Numbered from the stretch's first letter, positions 27,324 to 36,346 are shown. The stretch: 64,000 nt of DNA from Vreelandella neptunia (GCF_000712975.1 NZ_JHQL01000001.1:600625-664624); one strand, 5' to 3'. A program made the numbers and translations. The notes: generated by a model from the sequence alone, not told the origin.

Positions 27324-27827
27324 ATGCAAAAGATAACCCGTGCTGGCGAGCCTATGGATGTTGCGGGCACGCTGCCTGCTCCAGGTGATGTTGCTCCTCT
27401 GATGACGCTTACCAATACTGATCTGGAGGATGTCACGCTTGACACCTACTCGGGCAAGCGCAAAGTGTTGAATATTATCCCAAGTGTGGATACACCCACG
27501 TGTGCGGTGTCTACACGGCGGTTTAATGAGCTGGCCTCGCAACTGGATAATACCGTTGTGCTGGTTGTGTCTGCTGATCTGCCGTTTGCAGCTAAGCGTT
27601 TTTGTGGCGCAGAGGGATTGGATAATGTGGAAACCTTGTCCACCTTCCGCCATCGAGAGTTCCAAGAGGCCTGGGGTGTCGCGCTTGCTAATAGTGCAAT
27701 GGAAGGATTGTGCGCTCGTGCCGTGGTAGTGCTCGACGCAGATAACCGCGTGTTGCACAGTGAACTGGTGAGTGAGCTGAAAAATGAGCCAAATTACGAT
27801 GCAGCGCTAGCGTCACTAAAGCGCTAA
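27324..27827 (+). CDS. tpx: Thiol peroxidase Tpx
   Basis: 167 aa. Peroxidatic Cys60 is in [15 protein letters not shown] and resolving Cys94 in KRFCGAEGL, as in atypical 2-Cys peroxiredoxins of the Tpx class. It reduces hydrogen peroxide and alkyl hydroperoxides with thioredoxin. TAGGAG lies 8 bases before the ATG. Single-gene unit. Confidence 0.95.
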   Translation: MQKITRAGEPMDVAGTLPAPGDVAPLMTLTNTDLEDVTLDTYSGKRKVLNIIPSVDTPTCAVSTRRFNELASQLDNTVVLVVSADLPFAAKRFCGAEGLDNVETLSTFRHREFQEAWGVALANSAMEGLCARAVVVLDADNRVLHSELVSELKNEPNYDAALASLKR

Positions 27828-27889
27828 TGTTGAAGCACTGATCAGCGCAATGCGTGCCGGTCTAGCGCGCATCTTATCAGCGTCTGTTC

Positions 27890-28558
27890 TTAGCGTTCAT
27901 GCTTTGCCGCCGCCACTAGTGCGCTGATTAAGCGCTGTTGGGGGCGGTTAAATATAAGCCACTCTGGATGCCACTGAACGCCGATTAAAAAGTCATGGTT
28001 TGTGGACTCAATTCCCTGCACTAGCCCATCCCGGTCGCGGGCAACAATATTAATGCCGTCACCAGCTTTATTAACCGCCTGATGGTGCAGGCTATTCACG
28101 CGACACCACGTGACGCCTAGTAGCTGATAAAGCTTGCTACCTCCGACAATATCTACGGTTTTGCGTGGTAAAACCGTACGCCGTCGCTTAAGCCCTTCAT
28201 GGGTGGTGTAGATGTCAGGGTCGAGAGTGCCGCCCAAATGGACGTTGATTAGTTGAGCCCCGCGGCAAATTCCCAGCACAGGGGTGTTTTGCGGAATAAA
28301 ACGGCCGAGTAGATTGAGTTCCAGTTCATCGCGGGCCGGATCCAGCCGTACGTCTAGCTGTACTTCGCCGCCGTAAAGATGTGCTTGAATATCATCGCCA
28401 CCACCAATAATTAGACCGTCTAAGTACTCAGGCAAGGGGCGTGAAGGAGATAAGCGCAGCGGCTTTCCCCCATGGCGCCATACGGCGAACCAGTCAAACC
28501 ACCAGGCTAGATGACTTTTTTGATCAGAGGTTGTAATCCCAATAAGCGGTCGAGACAT
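27890..28558 (-). CDS. Peptidase C26 family amidotransferase/gamma-glutamyl hydrolase
   Basis: 222 aa. Class I GATase fold of the gamma-glutamyl-gamma-aminobutyrate hydrolase (PuuD) group, with Cys98 in GICRGAQLINV, and His197 and Glu199 in GVQWHPEW. The IGGGDDI loop near 50 gives the oxyanion strand. Such enzymes hydrolyse gamma-glutamyl amides. It follows the amidoligase gene by about 30 bases on the same strand, so the pair probably forms an operon in which one enzyme makes and the other breaks or transfers an amide. Confidence 0.88.
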   Translation of the reverse strand: MSRPLIGITTSDQKSHLAWWFDWFAVWRHGGKPLRLSPSRPLPEYLDGLIIGGGDDIQAHLYGGEVQLDVRLDPARDELELNLLGRFIPQNTPVLGICRGAQLINVHLGGTLDPDIYTTHEGLKRRRTVLPRKTVDIVGGSKLYQLLGVTWCRVNSLHHQAVNKAGDGINIVARDRDGLVQGIESTNHDFLIGVQWHPEWLIFNRPQQRLISALVAAAKHER

Positions 28559-28587
28559 GCTGGCAAGTTCTCACTAAGGCAGTGTAT

Positions 28588-29595
28588 TTAGGATGACTTA
28601 AATAGGCCAAGCAGCTTCGTTTTACAGCGTCTCCACCAAGGCTGGCTGTGTTCGGCAATATATTCATCGCAGCGCGCACGCAGTACGTTACTGTTTGCGG
28701 CTAACTTTTCTACCTCGACCCAGCGATTCCATTCCACTACCGATCCCCAGCCAGGATGCGAGAGCTGCGCGTTCGGTAGTCGGTAGTGAAAGGTGGGACG
28801 TGGTTTGGTGAGCTGTCCATGCAGCAGTTCATGGGGGTGATCTGGGCGTAGATGGGCAAATAACGGTAACAAATCTAGCTCCCGATTCCGCGTAGGGTTG
28901 TAGTGTAGATAGTCATTAATAAACGTATCTAGGTCGGGCTGATAGCCAGAGTCGAGAATTTTTAGCGCGTACTCTTTATGAAATGGGTTCGCGTGTGGCA
29001 GTACTTCACGGGTAATGTCGACTTTTATTTCATCACGTAGCCAGCTGGCTAGTAGCAAATAGGCCTGCATCATCGATAAAAGGTAATCAACGTCAAAACG
29101 CTCTACTTCAGGATTTAAATGCAGTCCAAATCCATAGAGTAAGCTGGCATCTGTTCCTTTTGCGCCTTTATCACGAAGGGCATCAAATAGTTGGTCTAGT
29201 TCGTTTAGCTCATCCCAAGGAATAGGTGGGCAGACAATTTCTGTAGGCACTAAGCCAGTGACCATGTCGCCAATCAGTTCGCGGGTCTTTTGATGGAACT
29301 CGATTCGCCGCTGATGCTGCTGGCGTGCCCATTCACTATCGCTTTCATGGTGGTCTTCCAGTAGCGTCTTGTCAGGATGGGCATACTGGGTATCTAGCTC
29401 GATACCGAACTCCCCCCATCGTGTTGCTTCTACCAGTAGCCGATGGGGACTTACCACGTTAAGCTCACCTCCAAATAGCTCGCGTACCAGTTCAGCGGTA
29501 TCACGCGGCGGCAGTCCGGCGAATTCAATTTCTACACCGACGCGCCTTGTTTTTCCGTTACTGTTAGTACGGTTAGGAGGAGCTTGCAGCGTCAT
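28588..29595 (-). CDS. Putative amidoligase (COOH-NH2 ligase, glutamine synthetase-like fold)
   Basis: 335 aa matching the amidoligase family predicted from comparative genomics. The core motifs are VGVEIEF (19-25), FGIELDT (63-69) and GFGLHLNPEV (155-164), which correspond to the metal and nucleotide residues of glutamine synthetase-like ligases. No membrane segment except a short hydrophobic patch. It should use ATP to join a carboxylate and an amine; substrates are unknown. Next to a C26 amidotransferase on the same strand, as family predictions expect. A modified peptide or gamma-glutamyl compound is a fair guess. Confidence 0.82.
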   Translation of the reverse strand: MTLQAPPNRTNSNGKTRRVGVEIEFAGLPPRDTAELVRELFGGELNVVSPHRLLVEATRWGEFGIELDTQYAHPDKTLLEDHHESDSEWARQQHQRRIEFHQKTRELIGDMVTGLVPTEIVCPPIPWDELNELDQLFDALRDKGAKGTDASLLYGFGLHLNPEVERFDVDYLLSMMQAYLLLASWLRDEIKVDITREVLPHANPFHKEYALKILDSGYQPDLDTFINDYLHYNPTRNRELDLLPLFAHLRPDHPHELLHGQLTKPRPTFHYRLPNAQLSHPGWGSVVEWNRWVEVEKLAANSNVLRARCDEYIAEHSQPWWRRCKTKLLGLFKSS

Positions 29596-29723
29596 CTCGG
29601 TATCCTTGAGGTGAACGTTTAGGCAACCAGCCTATCATAGTCACGCGTTAAGGCTGAGGGTATTAAATTAAGTAAACGCTAATTAACCGACGGGTCAGGT
29701 CGGTCTATTTCCGGGAGTCAAAT

Positions 29724-32255
29724 GTGCGACAGCACTGGATAATTAATATCGTGTTAAGCGTTTTTTTAACGCTGTTCATAAGTCTGGCAACCCAGGCTCA
29801 AGCACAAGGTGTCTCTCTGCCTAGCCTGGGCGGCAGCAATAATGCATCAGAAGAGCAGAGCGTTAGTGATGAAAGTTTCCAAAGCTCGCTTAATGATGTG
29901 ATCTCAATGTTGGAGAACGAAGAGCAGCGTAAAGCGTTGCTGGACTCCCTGCGTGAATTACAGCTCACCACCGATGCAACCCAAGAGGACAAAATCGTCC
30001 ATCAAGGTCTATTAGGTGCGTTAGCCGATACCCTGTCTGATATTGGTGAGCAGGCTCAGGCTGGTGATTCACCGATTGACGAATGGTCACGACAATTAGT
30101 CCAAGGGGCTGCCGATTTACGCGCATTAAATGATGGAGCCGACCAGGGTGAAGCGGTGCGTGCAGTGGCAGACGGTGCCGTTCTTGCGTTTGTTTGGGTG
30201 GTGCTGTTGGTCGTTATGATTGCGTTTGGTCGCTTAATCGCCACGCGGCGGGAATGGCCGCTGGACTTACCGCGAGACCCAAAAGCATGGCTACTGGCAA
30301 TGCACTTTTTACGCCGTATGCTGCCTTGGGCGCTGTCATTCGCGATTACGTTGGGGATTGGGCAGATATTACCTTACAGCCCAGGGCGTACGGTTGTATT
30401 GGTTATCGCTTATGTGTGTGTCTGTGGTCGTGCGTTATCGGTAGTGATTGAAACGGTCATCGCGTTTTTCAGCCGAGGCCACCGTTTTACAGCGGTACAG
30501 GTGCTGCAACAAAAAGCCTTGCGCGGCCTGTTTGTGATTGGCGCATTAATTGCTTTGGGCGACGCAGTAAATTCCACTCGTTTGGTTGAGTTGTTGGGTA
30601 GTGAGCTTTCCAGTTTGGTTTCGGTCCTTGCGAATATGCTGGCGGCGCTGCTTTCGGCGCGCTTCATATTTAAGTTTAAACGACCTGTCCGCCATTTGAT
30701 CTGTAACCGCCCTTACAAGCAGCGCCGAGATGCTAGCGCCGCCGTTGAAATGATTCGTGCACTGGGCGGCCTCTGGCATATTCCTGCGCTATTGCTGGTA
30801 GGCGGCTCATTATTGGCCATCTTTATTACCGTAGGAGATGTGGGTACAGCGCTTGCACGCTCGATTATTTCAGCAAGTTTATTGGTATTGACGTTAGTGG
30901 TGACGGGCTTGCTGAGACGTCAATCTGAGCGCTTAGGTAAACGCCGTCATCGTCGCCGTTACAGTCAGTATCGTAAGCGCTTAGAGCGCTTTGGCTTTGT
31001 ACTTGCTCACCTTTGCGCCTGGATGGTGTTCGCTGAACTGTTTATGCAGGTTTGGGGCGGTTCGCTTTTTGGCCTTGGTCAACAAGCGGTAGCTAGTGCC
31101 CGCATTGGTCAAGCGTTGGTAAGCCTAGGGTCAACTATTTTACTGGCTTGGTTGGTATGGATATTTGCTGATACGGCGATTCAGCGGGCGCTAACGTCAT
31201 CTGCGCGCTCTCGTGGTAGGCGAGTGAATCAAGCTAGGGCGCAAACCATTACGCCGATGATTCGTAATGTGATTTTTGTCACGATTTTGATTATCGCAGT
31301 CATTGCCGGGCTAGCAAATCTTGGGGTTAACGTTACGCCACTACTTGCGGGTGCGGGTGTTATCGGCTTGGCGATTGGTTTTGGTGCCCAAACGTTGGTG
31401 CAGGATTTAATCACCGGGATCTTTATTCTGATTGAAGATTCACTAGCCGTGGACGATTTCGTTCAGATTAATGGCCACATGGGGACTGTTGAGGGCTTAA
31501 CGCTACGCACAGTGAAGCTGCGTGATTTGGATGGTGTTGTCCATATCATTACCTTTAGCCGTATTGAGTCGATTCATAACATGTCGCGCCAGTTCGGGAT
31601 TGCGCTGATGCGGATTCGTATCCCATATGCGATGAAAATTGATGATGCGATTACGCTGATGCAAGAAACAGCGCAAGAGCTTCGCAAAGATCCTATGATG
31701 CGCCACTATATTTGGTCACCCTTAGAAATGCAGGGTATCCAAGGGTTTGAGGATGGATGCCCCATTCTGCGAATGCGTTTTCGCACAGCGCCCGAAATGC
31801 AGTGGGATGTATCGCGTGCCTTTAATCTTCTATTGAAGCAGCGTATGGAAGCGCAGGAGATCGATCTGGGCGTACCACGTCTCAGTGTCAGCATGGAAGC
31901 ACGCTCGGAAGATAGTAGGCAAGATCGTATGCCCGAAGAGAGCACGAAAACAGAGAGCATGAAAACAGAGAGCATGAAAACAGAGAGCACTGGCACCGAT
32001 TTCACGCTTGACGAGCCGGGTGACCAGAGCGGGGGAGACAAGAGCTTGAGGGGAAAGACCAGCGATGAGGGCGGCGACAATAGCCCCCATAAGCGACCTA
32101 CGCCACCAAAACCCGCTCCGCGTCCGACAGAAGCAGAAATGCGCCGAGATGACCGAGAGCGGGCCGGATTATCATCCCATACCAAGCCCAAGGCCCAAGG
32201 TGAGCCCAAGGGCGAGTCCTATGCCAACGCCAAGGGTGAACAGGGTGATGAGTAA
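29724..32255 (+). CDS. Mechanosensitive ion channel of the MscS superfamily, large (YbiO-like)
   Basis: 843 aa from GTG 29724, with GGGAG 6 bases upstream. Signal peptide (about 8-28), a periplasmic helical region (35-140), then many membrane segments (about 150-175, 190-225, 255-310, 345-395, 425-490) and the MscS pore and beta domain (about 515-640: LLAGAGVIGLAIGFGAQTLVQDLITG, then DDFVQINGHMGTVEGLTLRTVKLRD). The layout fits YbiO-type channels that release solutes on hypo-osmotic shock. The C-terminal 100 residues are acidic, basic and repetitive, with a TESMK repeat. Its 3' end overlaps the opposite gene by 84 bases. Confidence 0.9.
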   Translation: MRQHWIINIVLSVFLTLFISLATQAQAQGVSLPSLGGSNNASEEQSVSDESFQSSLNDVISMLENEEQRKALLDSLRELQLTTDATQEDKIVHQGLLGALADTLSDIGEQAQAGDSPIDEWSRQLVQGAADLRALNDGADQGEAVRAVADGAVLAFVWVVLLVVMIAFGRLIATRREWPLDLPRDPKAWLLAMHFLRRMLPWALSFAITLGIGQILPYSPGRTVVLVIAYVCVCGRALSVVIETVIAFFSRGHRFTAVQVLQQKALRGLFVIGALIALGDAVNSTRLVELLGSELSSLVSVLANMLAALLSARFIFKFKRPVRHLICNRPYKQRRDASAAVEMIRALGGLWHIPALLLVGGSLLAIFITVGDVGTALARSIISASLLVLTLVVTGLLRRQSERLGKRRHRRRYSQYRKRLERFGFVLAHLCAWMVFAELFMQVWGGSLFGLGQQAVASARIGQALVSLGSTILLAWLVWIFADTAIQRALTSSARSRGRRVNQARAQTITPMIRNVIFVTILIIAVIAGLANLGVNVTPLLAGAGVIGLAIGFGAQTLVQDLITGIFILIEDSLAVDDFVQINGHMGTVEGLTLRTVKLRDLDGVVHIITFSRIESIHNMSRQFGIALMRIRIPYAMKIDDAITLMQETAQELRKDPMMRHYIWSPLEMQGIQGFEDGCPILRMRFRTAPEMQWDVSRAFNLLLKQRMEAQEIDLGVPRLSVSMEARSEDSRQDRMPEESTKTESMKTESMKTESTGTDFTLDEPGDQSGGDKSLRGKTSDEGGDNSPHKRPTPPKPAPRPTEAEMRRDDRERAGLSSHTKPKAQGEPKGESYANAKGEQGDE
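31938..31990 (+). repeat. 15-bp tandem repeat in the channel C-terminus
   Basis: Three and a half copies of a 15-base unit, beginning GAGAGCATGAAAACA (first copy has C for T), encode repeated ESMKT/ESTKT pentapeptides. Copy number changes would keep the frame and change only tail length. Confidence 0.85.
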
Positions 32256-32603
32256 CCATGGGCCTTTAAAACGTCTCCAGCGGTTATAAAGCGATACCGC
32301 TAGGCTAACGCGGTCAATCAGCTCATCATGGCGTGAGATGGCGTTATCGGGGGGCAGGGAAAAGTCATTGGCTACATTACCTTGCCAATGCGCTCCGTGG
32401 GTTAGCCCAAGCCTAGCCCGTAACTGGCCTATATCACTGACCGTTTTGTGGAGCTTGTTGTAAGCGTCGCGATGCTCTGCAACGCCCAGCACGGTTTCAG
32501 CATCTTGGCGCAGTGCGCTGTTTGGGCAGTGCGCCACCGCGTTTTCGATGTCTTGATCGCTCGCATCGGGTGTCAGAGCCAGTCGTTGATACAAGTCGCG
32601 CAT
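32172..32603 (-). CDS. Small membrane protein with degenerate J-like N-terminus
   Basis: 143 aa from ATG 32603 (MRDLYQRLAL); a GTG 19 codons earlier (32660) is an alternative, and neither has a strong ribosome site. The N-terminus resembles a J-domain start (LYQRLALTPDASDQDIENAV) but lacks the HPD motif. A C-terminal hydrophobic segment (about 118-143) is a leucine-glycine run. It lies just downstream of a J-domain gene on the same strand and its last 84 bases are antisense to the channel gene. I do not know a function; a partner or regulator of the neighbouring J protein is a guess. Confidence 0.65.
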   Translation of the reverse strand: MRDLYQRLALTPDASDQDIENAVAHCPNSALRQDAETVLGVAEHRDAYNKLHKTVSDIGQLRARLGLTHGAHWQGNVANDFSLPPDNAISRHDELIDRVSLAVSLYNRWRRFKGPWLLITLFTLGVGIGLALGLTLGLGLGMG

Positions 32604-32647
32604 AATGTTCGAGTTGATACTCGCCGTCGGTGTGGGCACTGAGCCCG

Positions 32648-32663
32648 TTAGTGTTAACACTAA
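32648..32663. repeat. Perfect 16-bp palindrome
   Basis: TTAGTGTTAACACTAA is its own reverse complement. It lies right after the stop of the J-domain gene and before the small membrane protein start, so it may be an operator or a cruciform-prone site. Confidence 0.7.
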
Positions 32664-32668
32664 TCTGG

Positions 32669-33688
32669 TTAGGTGTTTTGCATTAAATAGTCATAGGCAC
32701 TTTTGATCCGCTGAAAGCGCGTTGAGGCCATTGCGACTTGGTGTTCACTCGCCGAATAGAACCGGTCAGGATGGTGCAACTGTGCCATGCGTCGATAGGC
32801 GCGGCGTATATCGGCACGGTTCGCGCCAGGCGTCAGCCCTAATACCGCCAGCGCCCTAGTGGTTCTATCAGGGGACGGTGAGTGGCGTTCTCCCTGTTGT
32901 TGTCGATGTTGTTGTCGCTGTTGGCGACGTGTTTCTTCCTGCTGAGTCTGCTCTTGTTGCCAGCGCTGACGCTCTTGCTGTTGGCTGTGTTCTTGTTGCT
33001 TGCGGCGCTCTTTTTGCTTGTTTTTTTCTTGCTTGGCCTGCTCCTTTTGGGCCTTTTCTCGGCGGGCTTCGTTTTGTTGGTGCTGTTTATTTTGCCGCTT
33101 TTGTTGCTGTTGTTCCGTTTTAGCACGTTGGCCCTGTTCTGCTTTTTCCTGAGCCTCTTTTGCCTTCTGCTCCGCAGCATGTGCATCGCGTGCTTTGCGC
33201 GCGTGATAGTCTGGATCATGCACTTGCCAATAAGCGTCTCGACTTGGATCCTCTGCCGGTGGTAGTGGCTTACCCATTAGCTCATGAAAAAGAGTGTTGA
33301 ACGTGGCAGGCGTGACGTTTAGCAAGTCCGCTAGGAAACCTAGAATATAATGATTATTTAAGGATAAGTCGCCATCGTCGGTAGCAACAGTAATCGCTTG
33401 GTGAAGTATGCTTAGACTACGCTCGTTGGAACACTCTTTGCGCACCACCTCAGCCGCAAGCTGAATAGCTTGAAGGTCTTGGCTATGGGCAATACCCATC
33501 ACTGGCCCAAGTTCGTGCCCGTGGCGAAATTGCGCGGTGACCTGGGCTAGACGGCGTCGCCGCTGGCCTTCGGTCACCTGTTGGCGATGCACAAGCACCC
33601 AAGCTAGCAATAGTAGTGTTGCCGTATCCACTTGGCTGCGGCTTTTTAGCAGCAACAGCTCAAAGGGTGAAAAACGGGCAATGGACAT
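32669..33688 (-). CDS. J-domain protein with TerB-like N-terminus and Q/K/E-rich linker
   Basis: 339 aa from ATG 33688 (MSIARFSPF), with GGAG 7 bases upstream. Residues 1-140 are helical and resemble the TerB-like domain of DjlA. Residues 160-270 are an extraordinary Gln/Lys/Glu/Arg-rich linker, almost certainly a long helix or coil. The C-terminal J domain (275-338) has HPD at 306-308, needed to stimulate DnaK. No membrane anchor, unlike DjlA. Likely recruits Hsp70 to a specific partner. The codon run of the linker creates a spurious leucine-rich frame on the other strand. Confidence 0.85.
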   Translation of the reverse strand: MSIARFSPFELLLLKSRSQVDTATLLLLAWVLVHRQQVTEGQRRRRLAQVTAQFRHGHELGPVMGIAHSQDLQAIQLAAEVVRKECSNERSLSILHQAITVATDDGDLSLNNHYILGFLADLLNVTPATFNTLFHELMGKPLPPAEDPSRDAYWQVHDPDYHARKARDAHAAEQKAKEAQEKAEQGQRAKTEQQQQKRQNKQHQQNEARREKAQKEQAKQEKNKQKERRKQQEHSQQQERQRWQQEQTQQEETRRQQRQQHRQQQGERHSPSPDRTTRALAVLGLTPGANRADIRRAYRRMAQLHHPDRFYSASEHQVAMASTRFQRIKSAYDYLMQNT

Positions 33689-33801
33689 TCCCTGGCTCCA
33701 AGGCAAAGACGGTGACCGCAGCGGTGTTTAAACAGGCCAGCCTGATAATGATTGGCCATGGTATATCATCGCGTTACGCAATGAAGTAGGAGATTCGTTA
33801 G

Positions 33802-35232
33802 GTGATCAATGTTGAGCGTAAAAACAGCTTTCAGCTGAGGCTCACTCGACGGCTCAAGGAAGAAACGTCGCACACGCTCGATGTTTACCTATTTGTGCCC
33901 AAAGAGCTTGGGCTTAGCACCCATGTTATTTCCGAAGAAGCGTTTTATCACGGCGCGATCAACGTTTCACGTACTTACTATAGTGATGAGTACCATTTGC
34001 CGCTGGTTCACAGCCGGTTAGCGAGCCGCAATCAGCTAGGCAGCGATTCTTATCGGCTAAGCTTAAGTTTATACGCTTACCAATACGTTGGTGCGTTAGA
34101 ACGAACGACACAGGCAATGCTGGTTCGGGCTCGAAAACTGCGTCATGCCCCCAGCGATCAGCGCCAAGAGAGTGGTGAGTTCCAAGAACTCGCCGATGCT
34201 CTCCGTGATCAACTCTATGAAATGAGCGATTTGAGCGAAGGCATTCTTAAACGGTTGCGTCGCAATTCGCCTACAGATGAGCGGCTCTATAAATACTTTG
34301 CCAATATCGATAATTACCTTTCTTGGTTTACTGAGCAGCAGCTGTTGGCATTAGTAGCGCATATGCCTCGTGGTGGAGAATTTAGTGAGATTAAGCGCCG
34401 CTTTATCATTGTCTGCCAACGGGAAAGTGATTACCGAAAAGAGCAGGAGTATAACGCTGAGCGGGTAATGGACGACCCTACCCGTATGTCGAATAAAATG
34501 CGCTTGTTACGACGACTTATTGAGCATCCAATTACGTTGAAACAGCGCGCCTTAGAGCTTGGCAGCGGCGAACAAAAAGCCGTAAAAGCATTGGCTACAG
34601 CAGTAGTAATGACCTTTGTATCACTGGGTGTGCTCCATTTACGCAGCGTGCTGGGTGATGTTACGGCGCTGTTTGTGCTAGCAATGGCACTGCTTTATGC
34701 GATGCGGGAAGTATTTAAAGACGATCTACGTAATACGTTATGGCGCTGGCTTCGACGTGGAAGGCCGAAATGGCGTCGTCAATATATTGACCCCACCCGT
34801 AATCAATCGGTCGGACGGCAGTTAGAGTGGTTCGACTATAAACGCTATGCTGCACTGGATGAAGATATTCAGCAAATGCGTCGCCGCACAGTCGCTCAAC
34901 GTGAGGAAGAGGTGCTTCATTACCGTTCCAGCTCACGTATGTCACCCACCCGGTTTTTAAGCGGCTACGAACATACCCGTGAAACGTTGCATTTTGACCT
35001 TTCCATGCTGACGCGCCTAATGAGCAAAGAGAAGCACTTCATTTACCGTTTGAAAGAAGGGCAGGCTGTTAGAGAGAGTGTTGAAAGGCGCCACCTGTTT
35101 AACTTGGTTATTCGTGAAACCGGGAGTGAAGACACAACCTACCTCGCTCGGTGGAAAGTGGTGGTGAGTCGTTCAGGTATTGTTGATGTCGAAAAAGTCG
35201 CTGAAGAAAATGTGGCTAAAGCCAACAAATAA
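33802..35232 (+). CDS. Conserved hypothetical protein with two membrane segments
   Basis: 476 aa from GTG 33802, with TAGGAG 9 bases upstream. Only residues 262-280 and 284-303 are membrane-like, forming a hairpin; both long flanks are then on the same side. The N-terminal part is rich in charged helices and the C-terminal part is very basic (RRRTVAQREEEV and similar). No known domain is recognised. It starts about 110 bases from the divergent J-domain gene. Function unknown. Confidence 0.8.
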   Translation: MINVERKNSFQLRLTRRLKEETSHTLDVYLFVPKELGLSTHVISEEAFYHGAINVSRTYYSDEYHLPLVHSRLASRNQLGSDSYRLSLSLYAYQYVGALERTTQAMLVRARKLRHAPSDQRQESGEFQELADALRDQLYEMSDLSEGILKRLRRNSPTDERLYKYFANIDNYLSWFTEQQLLALVAHMPRGGEFSEIKRRFIIVCQRESDYRKEQEYNAERVMDDPTRMSNKMRLLRRLIEHPITLKQRALELGSGEQKAVKALATAVVMTFVSLGVLHLRSVLGDVTALFVLAMALLYAMREVFKDDLRNTLWRWLRRGRPKWRRQYIDPTRNQSVGRQLEWFDYKRYAALDEDIQQMRRRTVAQREEEVLHYRSSSRMSPTRFLSGYEHTRETLHFDLSMLTRLMSKEKHFIYRLKEGQAVRESVERRHLFNLVIRETGSEDTTYLARWKVVVSRSGIVDVEKVAEENVAKANK

Positions 35233-35359
35233 ACTGCGTTGGATCAATAGATTGCCACTGATGCTAGGCTCGCATAGCGAAATCTCCGGTTGCACACTAG
35301 TCTCAAAAGGTGAGCAATATAATTTGCGGCTGTAACCTTGCCGCCTGGAGGATGATACC

Positions 35360-36049
35360 GTGCAAGCTATCGACATTATGACACCCAACGTGGTGTGTGT
35401 AGGCCCTGACGCAAATGTGCGCGATATCGCACAGATGCTACTTGAACATCGCATTAGTGCCGTGCCTGTGGTCGATGACGAGCGCAGGGTGTTAGGAATT
35501 GTAAGTGAAGGCGATTTGATGCGTCGCGTGAAGGATGAGACGGGTGATAACCGCTCTTGGTGGCTATCCCTTTTCAGTGCTGGCAAAGACGCAGGGGCAT
35601 ATATTAAATCTCATGGTCGCAAGGCGCATGAAATAATGACCCCTAATCCATTAACCGTCGAAGAGAATGCACCGCTGCATACCATTGCTCGCCTATTAGA
35701 AAAGCACCATATAAAACGTGTGCCAGTGGTAAGAGATGGAAAGTTAGTGGGTATCGTCAGTCGCGCAAACTTACTACAAGGAATTGCCAACGCGGTTGTT
35801 GCGCCGACCCAGTCGCCCGCGGACGATCGTTCTATTCGTGAAGCGATTCTCAAAGAGATCGACAGTAACACCGGCGTACGAACCGAAAGTTTCAGTGTGA
35901 TTGTCGATGGTGGAGCCGTAGAAATTTGGGGGCTAGTCGAGTCTGCAGAACAGAAGCAAGCGGTGACTGTCGCGGCGGAAAATACACAGGGTGTAAAGAG
36001 TGTTGAAAATCACCTTGGTATGATGCCACGCGGGGCGGGCTATTTCTAA
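35360..36049 (+). CDS. CBS-pair protein with C-terminal BON domain
   Basis: 229 aa from GTG 35360, with TGGAGGA upstream. Two CBS motifs (about 1-60 and 84-140: DIMTPNVVCVGPDANVRDIAQMLLEHRISAVPVVD and the IMTPNPLTVEENAPLHTIARLLEKHHIKRVPVV copy) form a Bateman module that binds adenosine nucleotides. A BON domain (about 155-222) follows. CBS-BON proteins are soluble sensors of unknown output, common in proteobacteria. A terminator follows at 36073. Confidence 0.9.
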   Translation: MQAIDIMTPNVVCVGPDANVRDIAQMLLEHRISAVPVVDDERRVLGIVSEGDLMRRVKDETGDNRSWWLSLFSAGKDAGAYIKSHGRKAHEIMTPNPLTVEENAPLHTIARLLEKHHIKRVPVVRDGKLVGIVSRANLLQGIANAVVAPTQSPADDRSIREAILKEIDSNTGVRTESFSVIVDGGAVEIWGLVESAEQKQAVTVAAENTQGVKSVENHLGMMPRGAGYF

Positions 36050-36072
36050 TACGTTGTGTTTCTTATCTAAAC

Positions 36073-36103
36073 AGCCCGTTGCCTTTGTGCAGCGGGCTTT
36101 TTT
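36073..36103 (+). terminator. Intrinsic terminator after the CBS-BON gene
   Basis: 10-bp stem with one G-U (36073-36082 with 36089-36098), 6-base loop, then a T-run. Confidence 0.88.
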
Positions 36104-36199
36104 GTGGGCGCTAATGCGTAAAGCCAGTTAGTTAATGCTGACTGGCATTATCCTCTAGCCCATATAACAAAGCGGCCACCTCCCAAAGCGAGCACCGCA

Positions 36200-36346
36200 C
36201 GTCATTCCCGAGTCACCGCGCCGTCATTCCCGAGTGGGGTTATCGGGAATCCACCTTGGCCTGCAGCAGCCCGAAACCCCAGGTCAACATGGATTCCCGC
36301 TAAGGGCATGCGGGAATGACGAAGTGGCAGGGCATGCGGGAATGAC
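36200..36346. repeat. REP/MITE-like nested palindromic element
   Basis: GTCATTCCCG occurs twice on the left (36201-36210 and 36223-36232) and CGGGAATGAC twice on the right (36311-36320 and 36337-36346), as inverted repeats. Inside lie CGGGAATCCA and TGGATTCCCG as a second inverted pair. This nested form is that of short palindromic repeats (REP/BIME or MITE remnants) scattered in many proteobacterial genomes. The rest of the 500-base gap holds the thuA promoter and LacI operators. Confidence 0.75.

Noticed and set aside
32882..33265. Leucine-rich open frame on the plus strand
   Set aside because: Mirror of the Gln/Lys/Glu-rich linker codons of the J-domain gene.
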